A DNA stretch of 64,000 bases from contig CAMPYH010000001.1 of assembly GCA_946998225.1 (NCBI GenBank), forward strand, positions 248,001 through 312,000, in the 5' to 3' direction. How positions within the stretch are numbered: the first letter of the stretch is position 1; every line of letters starts with the position of its first letter. The position numbers were made by a program, and so were the translations under genes. Origin of the DNA: an uncultured Clostridiaceae bacterium. GTDB taxonomy: Bacteria > Bacillota > Clostridia > TANB77 > CAG-508. Under the pieces are notes generated by a model, which did no database searches, had not been told where the DNA came from, and saw nothing but the letters and a program-made list of their open reading frames with translations. Below are positions 9,780 to 18,675 of the stretch, piece by piece.

Positions 9780-9807
9780 CAAGAAATACAACTTTCTTGT
9801 TTTTTTA
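9780..9807 (+). terminator. intrinsic terminator after the WG-repeat gene
   Basis: CAAGAAA (9780-9786) pairs with TTTCTTG (9793-9799) across a 6-nt loop and is followed by eight T. Confidence 0.85.
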
Positions 9808-9864
9808 TTAAAAAAAATTCTCTACATAATATATTAGTTATTTAATGAAAAGCAAGTTTAAATA

Positions 9865-9873
9865 TGATACAAT
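9865..9873 (+). promoter_or_regulatory. extended -10 promoter, yigZ, predicted leaderless
   Basis: TGATACAAT (extended -10) ends at 9873. A start 7 nt downstream would fall on 9880, the A of the yigZ ATG. There is no Shine-Dalgarno sequence between the two. Confidence 0.5.
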
Positions 9874-9879
9874 GAAATT

Positions 9880-10509
9880 ATGAAAAGTGTTACAGTTAAA
9901 AAGAACGAAATTAATATTATTGAAATTAAGAAATCTAAATTTTTAGCTTTTTCATTTTTTGTTAAAGATAAAGATGAAGCTTTTGAAATAATAAATAAGC
10001 ATAAGGAAAAGTATAAAGATGCAAGACATAATTGTTTTGGATATGTAATTAGAAAAAATTTAGAAGAAGGATTTTCAGATGATGGAGAGCCTGGAAGAAC
10101 AGCTGGATATCCAATACTTGAATATTTAAAGAATAATAATTATGAATATACACTTGTTATTGTTACTAGATATTTTGGAGGAATCCTTTTAGGAACAGGC
10201 GGTCTTTCAAGAGCATATGGTGATAGCACTAAATATGTACTTGAAAAATCCAAAAAAGCTAAAGTTGGGCTAGGAGTAAAAATAAAGTTTAAAACAGATT
10301 ATTCAAAAAGTGAAAGTATAAAATACTTTATAGAAAAAGAAAAATATATTATTGAAGATATTAATTATCTTGATGAAGTAATATTTAATGTATTAGTTTT
10401 TGAAGAAGACTTTAATGAATTTAAAAGCAAAATTATTAAACTATTAGGAATAGATGAAAAGGATTTTGAATATAATATAGAAAAAACAATAATAAGAGAT
10501 GAAAGGTAA
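9880..10509 (+). CDS. yigZ: YigZ/IMPACT family protein
   Basis: Member of the UPF0029/IMPACT family, conserved from bacteria to eukaryotes. The eukaryotic relative controls GCN2 signalling; the bacterial role is not settled. It has 209 residues, a normal length. Diagnostic motifs are DARHNCFGYVI, FSDDGEPGRTAGYPIL, and VTRYFGGILLGTGGLSRAYG; a shorter C-terminal ferredoxin-like half follows. The first ATG lacks a ribosome site and coincides with the predicted transcription start. ruvB starts 3 nt after its stop. Confidence 0.88.
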   Translation: MKSVTVKKNEINIIEIKKSKFLAFSFFVKDKDEAFEIINKHKEKYKDARHNCFGYVIRKNLEEGFSDDGEPGRTAGYPILEYLKNNNYEYTLVIVTRYFGGILLGTGGLSRAYGDSTKYVLEKSKKAKVGLGVKIKFKTDYSKSESIKYFIEKEKYIIEDINYLDEVIFNVLVFEEDFNEFKSKIIKLLGIDEKDFEYNIEKTIIRDER

Positions 10510-10512
10510 TTT

Positions 10513-11664
10513 ATGGATATAGATTTTTTAAAAGATCTAGATATAGAAAAAGAAAATAAAAGAGAAGAAATATTTAATGTAGAACCAATAAGTGCTGAAG
10601 AAGAAAATGAAGAAATTAGCTTAAGACCTAAAACATTAGAAGAATATATTGGACAAACTAAAGTAAAAGAAAATATGAAAATATATATTGAATCTGCTAA
10701 AAAAAGACAAACACAGCTAGATCATATTTTATTATATGGACCACCAGGACTTGGTAAAACTACTCTTTCTAATATAATTGCAAATGAGATGAATTCAAGT
10801 ATTAAAACAACATCTGGACCAGTTATTGAAAAGGCAGGAGATTTGGCGGCAATTCTTACAAATTTAAATGATGGTGATGTACTATTTATAGATGAAATAC
10901 ACAGAATACCAAAAACTGTGGAAGAAATACTTTATCCTGCATTAGAAGATTATTGTTTAGACATAATTATTGGAAAAGGGCCAAGTGCAAGAACACTTAG
11001 AGTAGATCTTGCAAAGTTTACATTAATAGGCGCTACAACAAGAGCAGGACTTCTTTCAAGACCTTTAAGAGATAGATTTGGTATAATTCATAGACTTGAA
11101 TTATATAATGAAGATGATCTAAAACAAATAATTAAAAATAGTGCAAAAAAACTAGATATACATATTAAAGAAAGTGGAGCAAAAGAAATAGCATCAAGAT
11201 CTAGAGGAACACCAAGAATTGCAAATAGACTTTTAAAAAGAGTAAGAGACTTTGCAACAGTTGTAGGTGATGGAGAAATAGATGGAGATATTGCAAAACA
11301 TGCTCTTCAAAGTTTAGAGATAGATGAAAATGGATTAGATTCAAATGATAAAAAATTACTAAAGACATTAGTTTCAAACTTTAATGGAGGTCCTGCTGGA
11401 CTTGATACACTTGCATCAATTCTAGGAGAAGAACCAGATACAATTGAAGATGTATATGAACCATATCTACTTCAAAAAGGATATATTTTTAGAACTCCAA
11501 GAGGTAGAGTAGCTGCTAAAAAAACATATGATTATTTGAACATTCCATATGATAAAGAAGATACAAAAATAAAGATTGAAGAAAATGTTAGTTTTTTTGA
11601 TGCTAATAAATTAGATATACAAAATATAAATGGATTAGAAGAAAGCGAAAATGAAAATGAATAA
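10513..11664 (+). CDS. ruvB: Holliday junction branch migration ATPase RuvB
   Basis: AAA+ motor of the RuvABC resolvasome that drives branch migration. It has 383 residues, slightly long because of an acidic N-terminal leader and a C-terminal tail. Visible are [11 protein letters not shown], Walker [13 protein letters not shown], Walker B LFIDEIHR, sensor [19 protein letters not shown], and the winged-helix end with [22 protein letters not shown] precedes ATG 10513. ruvA is not adjacent; instead it sits between yigZ and queH, with a 14-nt overlap into queH. Confidence 0.96.
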   Translation: MDIDFLKDLDIEKENKREEIFNVEPISAEEENEEISLRPKTLEEYIGQTKVKENMKIYIESAKKRQTQLDHILLYGPPGLGKTTLSNIIANEMNSSIKTTSGPVIEKAGDLAAILTNLNDGDVLFIDEIHRIPKTVEEILYPALEDYCLDIIIGKGPSARTLRVDLAKFTLIGATTRAGLLSRPLRDRFGIIHRLELYNEDDLKQIIKNSAKKLDIHIKESGAKEIASRSRGTPRIANRLLKRVRDFATVVGDGEIDGDIAKHALQSLEIDENGLDSNDKKLLKTLVSNFNGGPAGLDTLASILGEEPDTIEDVYEPYLLQKGYIFRTPRGRVAAKKTYDYLNIPYDKEDTKIKIEENVSFFDANKLDIQNINGLEESENENE

Positions 11665-12241
11665 TGATGGAAAAGTTTTAATGCATACATGCTGTGCACC
11701 TTGCAGTATATCTTGTATTAAAATACTTGAAGAAAAAGGATATGTATTTGATCTTTTTTGGTTTAATCCAAATATTCATCCATATACAGAATATAAAAAA
11801 AGATTAGAAACATTAGAAGAATATGCAGATAGTTTAAATATAAATCTTGTAAAAATAGATGAATATAATTTAGAAGATTTTGTAAGAAAGCAAATAGAAG
11901 ATTTAGAAACAAAATGTGCAAGAGTTTGTTATAACATAAGACTTGAAAAAACAGCAAAATATGCAAGTGAAAATGGATATAAATATTTTACAACAACTCT
12001 TCTAGTAAGTCCTTATCAAGATAGAGAAAAACTTATTGAAGTAGGAAATCTTATGGGTGAAAAATATGGAGTAGAATTTATTGCGCCTAAATTTCATGAA
12101 AGATTCCGTGAAGGACAAAATGAGGCAAGAGAACTAGGAATGTATATGCAAAAATATTGTGGATGTATTTTTTCTGAAGCAGAAAGATACAAAAAACATA
12201 CATGGATTATTAAGACAAAAGAAAAGACAAATAAAAAATAA
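11651..12241 (+). CDS. queH: epoxyqueuosine reductase QueH
   Basis: Reduces epoxyqueuosine to queuosine in tRNA, the non-homologous alternative to QueG (formerly DUF208). The N-terminal CC-x2-C pattern in [12 protein letters not shown] and the C-terminal CGC in [15 protein letters not shown] supply the cysteines for the Fe-S and metal site. [11 protein letters not shown] and SPYQDREKL are also family motifs. It has 196 residues, normal. The start overlaps ruvB; ATG 11651 and ATG 11657 are both plausible, as neither has a strong ribosome site. No other queuosine genes are in view. Confidence 0.88.
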   Translation: MKMNNDGKVLMHTCCAPCSISCIKILEEKGYVFDLFWFNPNIHPYTEYKKRLETLEEYADSLNINLVKIDEYNLEDFVRKQIEDLETKCARVCYNIRLEKTAKYASENGYKYFTTTLLVSPYQDREKLIEVGNLMGEKYGVEFIAPKFHERFREGQNEARELGMYMQKYCGCIFSEAERYKKHTWIIKTKEKTNKK

Positions 12242-12255
12242 AGTAAAGGGAAATA

Positions 12256-14901
12256 ATGAAAAAAATATTACTAGTAGATGGAAATAGTATAATGAATAGA
12301 GCATTTTATGCTTTAATGAATGCAGGAATGTTTAGAGCACAAGATGGAACATATACAAATGCCATATATGGATTTTTAAATATATATTTTAAGGCAATTT
12401 CTGAATATTCACCAGAATATATAGCTGTAGCTTTTGATAAAGGTAAAAAAACACTAAGACATAAGTCATACACTGAATATAAAGCAGGAAGAAGTAAAAT
12501 GCCTGATGAGCTAAGAGAACAAATGCCAATTATAAAAGAAATATTAAAAGAAATGAATGTTCCAGTTTATGAGATGGACGATTATGAAGCAGACGATATA
12601 TTAGGAACACTTTCTAAAAACTTAACAAAGGAAGAAGATGTATTTGCATATATATTAACAGGAGATAGAGACTATTTTCAGTTAGTAGATGAAAAAATTA
12701 ATATCATTTATCCTAAAAATTCAAAAGGTGAAGCTACACAAGAACTATGGGATATAGAAAAAATAAAAGAAAATTACGGAAATTTAAAACCACTAGATTT
12801 AATAGAAGTAAAAGCATTAATGGGCGATACTTCAGATAATATTCCTGGAGTAAGAGGTATTGGAGAAAAGACAGCTGTTAAATTAATAAATGAATATATG
12901 AATATAGATAATCTATATGAAAAAGTTGAAAAAAATGAAGATAATTTAAGCCCAAAGCAAAGACAAAACATTATAGAAGATAAAGATAATGCATTTATGT
13001 CTAGAGAGCTTGGAAAAATTATTACAAATATAGATTTTAAATATTCATTAGAAGATTTAAAAAAAGAAGAATGGAACGAAAAAGTAACAGATATTTTCCT
13101 AAGATTAAATTTAAAAACATTTTTAGATAAATTTAAATTATTAGAAGATACAGATACTAAAGCTTTAGAAGATATTCCGGAAATAGTAGAAGATGAAAAA
13201 AACATAAAAACATATTTAGATAAAATTAAAGATAAAATATATATATACCAAATTTTTGAAGATCAAATTGAAAAATTTGATGAAAAAGGTAAAAAAATTA
13301 AGACTGAAGAAATTGGTGTAATGAGTAGAGAGCTAAATGCTTTATACATATATAATAAAGAAATTAATAAAATATTAAAAATTAAAGATTTAGATACAGT
13401 AAAAGAAATTTTGGAAAAGAAAAATATTTTAAAAGTATTTTTTGGATCAAAAGATTTTCTGGTATTTCTAAAAAGGAAAAATATTAAATATGAAAAAAAT
13501 ATTTTAGATTTAAAACTCGCAGAATATTTAATAGATTCAGGAATGAATAAATATGAGTTTGAAAATGTAATAAGTAAATATTTAAATACCAAATATATAT
13601 CACTTTATGTAAAAGATTCTGGAATAGCGGCATATTTAATATATCTGTTAGAAAAAAGTGTTATGGAAAAACTAAAAGAAGCAGATATGTTAAATGTTTT
13701 AGAAGATATAGAACTTCCACTTTTAGATATATTAGCTGAAATGACATATCTTGGAATAAGAGTAGATACTAAAAAAATTGAAGACTTTGGAAAAGTGCTT
13801 GAAAAAGAACTAGAAGTTTTAACAAATGAAATATATATGCTTTCAGGTGAAGAATTTAATATAAATTCACCAAAGCAATTAGGAGTAATTCTTTTTGAAA
13901 AATTAAAATTAACTCCATTTAAGAAAACAAAAACTGGTTATTCAACAGATATAAAGATGCTTGAAAAACTTAAAGGAAAGCATGATGTAATTGAAAAGAT
14001 AATAGAGTATAGAGGAAAAAGTAAACTTCTAACAACATATATTAATGGATTTTTACCATATGTAAACAAAGAAGATGGTAGAGTACATGGAAGATTTCAT
14101 CAAACAGTTACAAGAACAGGAAGAATAAGTGCAAGTGATCCAAATCTTCAAAATATTCCAATAAGAACAGAAGAAGGAAAAATATTAAGAGAATCATTTA
14201 TACCAAAAGAAGGTTATGTATTTGTAGATAGCGATTATTCACAAATTGAACTTAGAATATTAGCACATATTGCAAATGATGAAAAAATGATAGAAGCATT
14301 TAATGAAGGACAAGACATACATAGAAGTACAGCATCACATGTATTAAATAAAGATTTTAATGATGTAACACCAGCGGAAAGATCAAAGGCTAAAGCTGTT
14401 AATTTTGGAATAATTTATGGTATTAGTGCATTTGGACTTTCAGAACAATTAAAAATATCTGTAAATGAAGCAAAAGGATATATTGATGAATATCTTGAAA
14501 AATATAGTAATGTAAAAAAATATATGGATGAAATGCCAAAAATTGCTAAAAAAGATGGATATGTTGAAACACTTTTTGGTAGGAAAAGATATATTGAAGA
14601 ACTATATTCAAACAATTTTAATATAAGAGAGTTCGGAAAAAGAGCTGCGCTTAATGCTCCAATTCAAGGAACAGCAGCAGATATTGTAAAACTTGCTATG
14701 ATAAATGTACAAAAAAGAATTGAAAAAGAAAATATTGATGCAAATATTTTACTTCAAATACATGATGAAATTTTGCTTGAAGTAAAAGAAGAAGAAAAAG
14801 AAAAAGCAGCAGAGATTTTAAAAGAAGAGATGGAAAATATAATTAAATTAAGAGTTCCATTAATAGCAGATGTTAAAATTGGAAATAATTGGTTGATTTA
14901 A
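12256..14901 (+). CDS. polA: DNA polymerase I
   Basis: Family A polymerase for Okazaki-fragment maturation and repair, 881 residues. Residues 1 to about 290 are the 5'-3' exonuclease (LLVDGNSIMNRAFYA, DYEADDILGTL, TGDRDYFQLV, GDTSDNIPGVRGIGEKTA). The middle third corresponds to the 3'-5' exonuclease fold, but I find no DxE motif, so proofreading is probably lost, as in Bacillus PolA. The C-terminal polymerase has motif A VDSDYSQIELRILAH, the O-helix RSKAKAVNFGIIYGIS, and motif C LQIHDEILLEV. AAAGGG precedes ATG 12256. Confidence 0.97.
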   Translation: MKKILLVDGNSIMNRAFYALMNAGMFRAQDGTYTNAIYGFLNIYFKAISEYSPEYIAVAFDKGKKTLRHKSYTEYKAGRSKMPDELREQMPIIKEILKEMNVPVYEMDDYEADDILGTLSKNLTKEEDVFAYILTGDRDYFQLVDEKINIIYPKNSKGEATQELWDIEKIKENYGNLKPLDLIEVKALMGDTSDNIPGVRGIGEKTAVKLINEYMNIDNLYEKVEKNEDNLSPKQRQNIIEDKDNAFMSRELGKIITNIDFKYSLEDLKKEEWNEKVTDIFLRLNLKTFLDKFKLLEDTDTKALEDIPEIVEDEKNIKTYLDKIKDKIYIYQIFEDQIEKFDEKGKKIKTEEIGVMSRELNALYIYNKEINKILKIKDLDTVKEILEKKNILKVFFGSKDFLVFLKRKNIKYEKNILDLKLAEYLIDSGMNKYEFENVISKYLNTKYISLYVKDSGIAAYLIYLLEKSVMEKLKEADMLNVLEDIELPLLDILAEMTYLGIRVDTKKIEDFGKVLEKELEVLTNEIYMLSGEEFNINSPKQLGVILFEKLKLTPFKKTKTGYSTDIKMLEKLKGKHDVIEKIIEYRGKSKLLTTYINGFLPYVNKEDGRVHGRFHQTVTRTGRISASDPNLQNIPIRTEEGKILRESFIPKEGYVFVDSDYSQIELRILAHIANDEKMIEAFNEGQDIHRSTASHVLNKDFNDVTPAERSKAKAVNFGIIYGISAFGLSEQLKISVNEAKGYIDEYLEKYSNVKKYMDEMPKIAKKDGYVETLFGRKRYIEELYSNNFNIREFGKRAALNAPIQGTAADIVKLAMINVQKRIEKENIDANILLQIHDEILLEVKEEEKEKAAEILKEEMENIIKLRVPLIADVKIGNNWLI

Positions 14902-14943
14902 AATAAAAAAATAACTTACAACTATACAATTTAATTTTTAATG

Positions 14944-14952
14944 TGATATAAT
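14944..14952 (+). promoter_or_regulatory. extended -10 promoter for the tandem membrane-protein pair
   Basis: TGATATAAT, 29 nt before ATG 14981, followed by an AAGGAG ribosome site. The -35 is poor. Confidence 0.55.
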
Positions 14953-14980
14953 GAAATTAATAAAATAAAAAGGAGTTCTT

Positions 14981-15694
14981 ATGGGAGATAAAGAAATAAA
15001 AGAAAAAGCTGAAAAAATTGAAAAAAAAGCTGAAGATACTAAAGAAAAAATCGAGAAAAAAGCCGAAGAAGTAAAAGAAAATGTTAAAGATGATGTAAAA
15101 GATGTAAAAAAAGAAGCAAAAGATCTTAAAGAAAATGTTGAAGAAAAATTTGATGATGCAAAAGATTTTGTTAAGAAAAATGACAAAAAAATAATAACAG
15201 TTTCTATAATAGCAGCAGTTGTATTACTTGTGTTATGTATAATAATTGCAATTGCTAAATCACCAAAAGCTAAAGTAGATAAAATGTTTGAAACTCTAAA
15301 AAGAGATAAAACAGAATTCACTTTAAAATATGAACCAAATAGAGCTTATAAAAAAGAACAAAGTAAAATTTTAAATTCAAGAACAAAATATAAAATTAAA
15401 AAAATAGAACAAGTTAATAAAGATAAATATAAAGTTGAATATACTGTAAGAGATATAGATAAAATGAAAGTTCTAGGTGAAGCATTTAGAAAAGCAGAAG
15501 AAGATAAAAAATATAAAAAGAATGCAACAGATAATGAAGATATAAAACGTAATCAAGAAATTATATTAAATATATTAAAGAAAGAAGTTAAAAAAGCTGA
15601 TATTAATTCACATGATGATGATTTAACTTTCTTAAAAGATACTGATGGAAACTGGACAGTAGAAGAATTTAACAAATTAAACAAAGGTTTATAA
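14981..15694 (+). CDS. unrecognised membrane protein with a Lys/Glu-rich helical N-terminus
   Basis: A 237-residue protein. Residues 1-65 are almost entirely Lys, Glu, Asp, Ala and Val in amphipathic helical repeats (KAEKIEKKAEDTKEKIEKKA and similar), like LEA or apolipoprotein-type helices. Residues 67-91 are a hydrophobic membrane segment (VSIIAAVVLLVLCIIIAIA). The remaining 145 residues form a basic extracytoplasmic domain. That domain shares a pattern with the next protein (EQSKILNSRTKYKI versus ERNKILSSRFKYEI, then a KKADI/KKAEL region and a WTVEEF/WYIIDT end), so the two are tandem paralogues. The fold could be NTF2-like, as in many small lipoproteins; I do not know the function. AAAGGAG precedes the ATG. 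Confidence 0.7.
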   Translation: MGDKEIKEKAEKIEKKAEDTKEKIEKKAEEVKENVKDDVKDVKKEAKDLKENVEEKFDDAKDFVKKNDKKIITVSIIAAVVLLVLCIIIAIAKSPKAKVDKMFETLKRDKTEFTLKYEPNRAYKKEQSKILNSRTKYKIKKIEQVNKDKYKVEYTVRDIDKMKVLGEAFRKAEEDKKYKKNATDNEDIKRNQEIILNILKKEVKKADINSHDDDLTFLKDTDGNWTVEEFNKLNKGL

Positions 15695-16300
15695 ATGACA
15701 AAAGAAGAAAATGAAAATAGATTAAATTTAAAAACATTAGAATATAAAAAAGATAGAACTAAAAGAACAAATAGTTCAAAATTAATATCACCTAATAAAA
15801 ATGTAATTGGTGTTGTTACATTAATAGTTTTTGTTTGTATATTATTATTGTTTTTCACATTCAGAAAAAGAAATCCAAACTATATTGTAAGAGATTTCTA
15901 TAATGTAGCTAAAGCAGATACAGCTAAGGCAAAAGAAAAATATAATGAAAAAACAGAATTTAATAAAGAAAGAAATAAAATCTTATCATCAAGATTTAAA
16001 TATGAAATTCTAAGTACAAAAGAAACAACTACACCAAGACAAAAAAAGGAAAAAATTAGGATTGTTGAAGTTAGAACAAAAATATATAATGTTGATAAAA
16101 GAAAAGTAAATACAGAAACAACAAGTATGATACCTAGTGATCTAAAAGTTGGTTCTGAAAAATATAAAAAAGAATATATTAAAAATTTAAAGAAAGTTGT
16201 TAAAAAAGCAGAACTAAAATCTGAAGAAACAACAATAAGATTAAAAGAAGAAAAAGGAAAATGGTATATCATTGATACTGGAATAACAGATATGATATAA
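15695..16300 (+). CDS. unrecognised membrane protein, paralogue of the preceding one
   Basis: A 201-residue protein. A short charged cytoplasmic N-terminus (residues 1-37), one membrane segment (about 38-57, GVVTLIVFVCILLLFFTF) and a C-terminal extracytoplasmic domain are visible. The C-terminal domain is similar in pattern to that of the upstream gene, beginning NPNYIVRDFYNVAKADTAKA and ending GKWYIIDTGITDMI. Its ATG directly follows the TAA of the upstream gene, so translation is probably coupled. Its own stop codon is embedded in the 6S RNA promoter. The function is unknown; an envelope role is an inference from topology. Confidence 0.7.
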   Translation: MTKEENENRLNLKTLEYKKDRTKRTNSSKLISPNKNVIGVVTLIVFVCILLLFFTFRKRNPNYIVRDFYNVAKADTAKAKEKYNEKTEFNKERNKILSSRFKYEILSTKETTTPRQKKEKIRIVEVRTKIYNVDKRKVNTETTSMIPSDLKVGSEKYKKEYIKNLKKVVKKAELKSEETTIRLKEEKGKWYIIDTGITDMI

Positions 16301-16301
16301 T
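16272..16301 (+). promoter_or_regulatory. 6S RNA promoter overlapping the upstream stop codon
   Basis: TTGATA (-35, 16272-16277), an 18-nt spacer, and extended -10 TGATATAAT (16293-16301). The TAA stop of the upstream gene (16298-16300) lies inside the -10. A start 7 nt on falls at 16308, exactly the first base of the 6S closing stem. Confidence 0.75.
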
Positions 16302-16307
16302 ATAATT

Positions 16308-16491
16308 ATCCTGCTGAGTACGAGTTGTGATATTTTTAGAACCTACAATATTCTAAAAGGGAGACGCGACTCTTGATACCGCGTGTGTGAAGTATTTATA
16401 CATCACCCCATAAATATCAAGGAGCATTCCCACCTGTCAAAGACGGGTCTACAAAAATCACTAAAATAACGGCTCAAGCGGGATATTTTTT
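16308..16491 (+). ncRNA. ssrS: 6S RNA
   Basis: Regulatory RNA that mimics an open promoter and binds sigma-A RNA polymerase. About 180 nt with a long terminal stem: 5' ATCCTGC (16308-16314) pairs with 3' GCGGGAT (16478-16484), TGAG with CTCA, and TGTGAT with ATCACT. The internal segments AGAACCTACA, AAGGGAGACGC and AAGGAGCATTCCCACCTGTC resemble those I recall from clostridial 6S RNAs. The closing stem is followed by six T, which can serve as the terminator. The region is far more GC-rich than its surroundings. The family was recognised by eye; an Rfam RF00013 covariance search would settle it. Confidence 0.85.
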
Positions 16492-16507
16492 ATTTAAAAG
16501 GAAAAGT

Positions 16508-17293
16508 ATGCATAAAGTTGAAGATCAAAAATATATAAAAGAAGAAAGTGCTCGAAATATAAAACTTGTAATTGAATACAAAGGTAATATGTATTATGGT
16601 TTTCAAATGCAAAAAGATAAAAAAACAGTACAAGGTGAACTTACAAAACTTTTAGAAGAGCTATTTAATGAAAAAATATATTTAATAGCATCAGGAAGAA
16701 CAGATAAAGGCGTACACGCCTTAAATCAAGTTGTTAATTTTAAGATTAATTCAAATATTGAAAATTTTAAAATAAAAAAATTTTTAAATAGGAGATTAAA
16801 TAAAACAGATAATAAATTTTTAAAAGTAAAAGAAGTAGAAGATGTTCCACTTGAATTTAATTCTAATTTATCTGCTAAATCTAAAAAATATATGTATATA
16901 TTAAATTATTCTTATGAAAGCGGAGTATATAATGATTTAGAATATACATATGTTAAAGATCTAGATAAAGAAAGTATGAAAAAAGCTTTAGATAAATTTA
17001 AAGGAGAAAAAGATTTTGTAGCATTTTGTAATAGAGATAATGAAACAAAAACAACTATAAGAACAGTTTATGATTTTACAATGGAGGATATAAACGGAAA
17101 ATTAATATTTAATATATCTGCAAATGGATTTTTAAACAAAATGGCAAGAATAATAATTGGAACAGTTTTAGATGTTGGACTTAAAAAAATAGATCTTAAT
17201 GAAATAGATGATATATTTAATTCAAAAGATAGAAAAAGAGCTGGAAGAACAATACCTGCAAAAGGTTTGTATTTAGTAAATGTAGATTATTGA
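16508..17293 (+). CDS. truA: tRNA pseudouridine(38-40) synthase TruA
   Basis: Isomerises uridines 38-40 in the anticodon arm. It has 261 residues. Catalytic Asp66 lies in ASGRTDKGVHA; YYGFQMQ, SAKSKKYMYIL, and the C-terminal NGFLNKMARIIIGTVLDVG and RAGRTIPAKGLYLV are family motifs. The start has AAAAGGAAAAGT upstream; the first 15 residues are not conserved in the family, so a slightly later start cannot be ruled out. It lies 16 nt after the 6S RNA and may be transcribed by read-through from it. Confidence 0.94.
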   Translation: MHKVEDQKYIKEESARNIKLVIEYKGNMYYGFQMQKDKKTVQGELTKLLEELFNEKIYLIASGRTDKGVHALNQVVNFKINSNIENFKIKKFLNRRLNKTDNKFLKVKEVEDVPLEFNSNLSAKSKKYMYILNYSYESGVYNDLEYTYVKDLDKESMKKALDKFKGEKDFVAFCNRDNETKTTIRTVYDFTMEDINGKLIFNISANGFLNKMARIIIGTVLDVGLKKIDLNEIDDIFNSKDRKRAGRTIPAKGLYLVNVDY

Positions 17294-17300
17294 GGTTTTG

Positions 17301-18089
17301 ATGGGAAAATTATTTAAAAAAATATTAAAAACTATTTTGTATATCTTTTTAATTTTAGCACTTATAATACTTATTATATTTAAAACAGTTGCATACCAAC
17401 TAGATAAAATATATACACCTGAGATGATAGCTAAAAAAGTTAATAGCAAAAGAAACGAAATAATGTATACAAAATATGAAGATGTGGATAAAAAATATAT
17501 AGATGCATTAATTGCTGCAGAAGATCACAGATTTTATTATCATGCAGGAATTGATTTTATTTCTATATTAAGAGCCATAAGAATTAATATTAAGAATAAA
17601 GATTTTATTGAAGGTGGTAGTACTATAACACAACAATTAATAAAAAATATGTTTTTTAGTCAAGATGTATCTATAAATAGAAAAATAAAAGAAGGATATG
17701 TAGCTTTAAAATTTGAAAAGATGTATTCAAAAAAAGAAATACTTGAACTATATATGAATACATCATATTTTGGTAGTGGATATTATAATATTTTGGAAGC
17801 ATCAATAGGATATTTTGAAAAATATCCAAATAATTTAACAATGACAGAAAGTGTCTTTTTAGCAGGTGTTCCAAATGCACCAGCTGTATATGATCCAAGA
17901 GTAGATGATAATAAAGCACATCAAAGAAGAAATCAGGTACTTGCTAAAATGGTGAAAAATAATGTAATAACAAAAGAAAAAGCAGAAGATTTATCTAAAG
18001 AACGTATAGTAGTTATAGATAAAGCATTAGGTAAAAAAAGAATAGAAGAGGAAAAAGAAAAGAGAGGAAGATATGAACTTACCAAATAA
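17301..18089 (+). CDS. monofunctional peptidoglycan glycosyltransferase (GT51)
   Basis: Polymerises lipid II into glycan strands at the outer membrane face. One N-terminal membrane helix (about residues 9-30) is followed by a single GT51 domain with no transpeptidase domain. Visible are catalytic Glu74 in AAEDHRFYYHAGID, the EGGSTITQQLIKN motif, RKIKEGYVALKFEKMYSKKEILELYMN, and GVPNAPAVYDP. It has 262 residues, matching MtgA-type enzymes. I chose ATG 17301 because GAGG at 17292-17295 is 5 nt upstream; a TTG three bases earlier would add one residue. Its end overlaps pgsA by 17 nt. Confidence 0.9.
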   Translation: MGKLFKKILKTILYIFLILALIILIIFKTVAYQLDKIYTPEMIAKKVNSKRNEIMYTKYEDVDKKYIDALIAAEDHRFYYHAGIDFISILRAIRINIKNKDFIEGGSTITQQLIKNMFFSQDVSINRKIKEGYVALKFEKMYSKKEILELYMNTSYFGSGYYNILEASIGYFEKYPNNLTMTESVFLAGVPNAPAVYDPRVDDNKAHQRRNQVLAKMVKNNVITKEKAEDLSKERIVVIDKALGKKRIEEEKEKRGRYELTK

Positions 18090-18675
18090 ATTAAGTATTG
18101 CTAGATTTATTTTATCAATAATAATGATAATTCTTGTATACACACTTCCAAATAAGATGATCGGAATATTTGGTTTAAAAGAAATAGTTTTAACAATAAT
18201 ATTTGTAATAGGAAGTCTTACAGATTGGCTTGATGGGAAAATTGCAAGAAAGAATAATTTAATAACAAATTTTGGAAAATTTATAGATCCGCTAGCAGAT
18301 AAAGTCCTTGTTTTAACAGCATTAATTTTAATGGTTGAGATGAATAAAATACCTGCATGGATTCCGATTATTGTTGTAATAAGAGAATTTGCAGTATCTG
18401 GATATAGATTAATTAAAGCATCTACAGATGGCAAGGTAATTGCTGCATCTATATGGGGAAAGATAAAGACTGCAAGTCAAATGATTGCAATAACAATTTT
18501 AATGCTTATACCTATGGGATTTTTCGAGTTTATAAAAGTAGAAACTAAGAATGTTGATGGTATATACATATTAAATATTATTGGAAGTATAATTATGGCT
18601 ATTTCAGTTATAGCTACAATATTTTCAGGCTATGAATATTTAAAAGATGGAAAAGATATATTAAAGGATGCATAA
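18073..18675 (+). CDS. pgsA: CDP-diacylglycerol-glycerol-3-phosphate 3-phosphatidyltransferase
   Basis: First committed enzyme of phosphatidylglycerol synthesis, an integral membrane protein of 200 residues with about five hydrophobic segments. The CDP-alcohol phosphatidyltransferase signature D-x2-DG-x2-AR-x8-G-x3-D-x3-D is complete in DWLDGKIARK and FGKFIDPLADK (about residues 57-83). AGAGGAAG precedes the ATG within the end of the GT51 gene. ligA begins directly after its stop. Confidence 0.93.
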   Translation: MNLPNKLSIARFILSIIMIILVYTLPNKMIGIFGLKEIVLTIIFVIGSLTDWLDGKIARKNNLITNFGKFIDPLADKVLVLTALILMVEMNKIPAWIPIIVVIREFAVSGYRLIKASTDGKVIAASIWGKIKTASQMIAITILMLIPMGFFEFIKVETKNVDGIYILNIIGSIIMAISVIATIFSGYEYLKDGKDILKDA

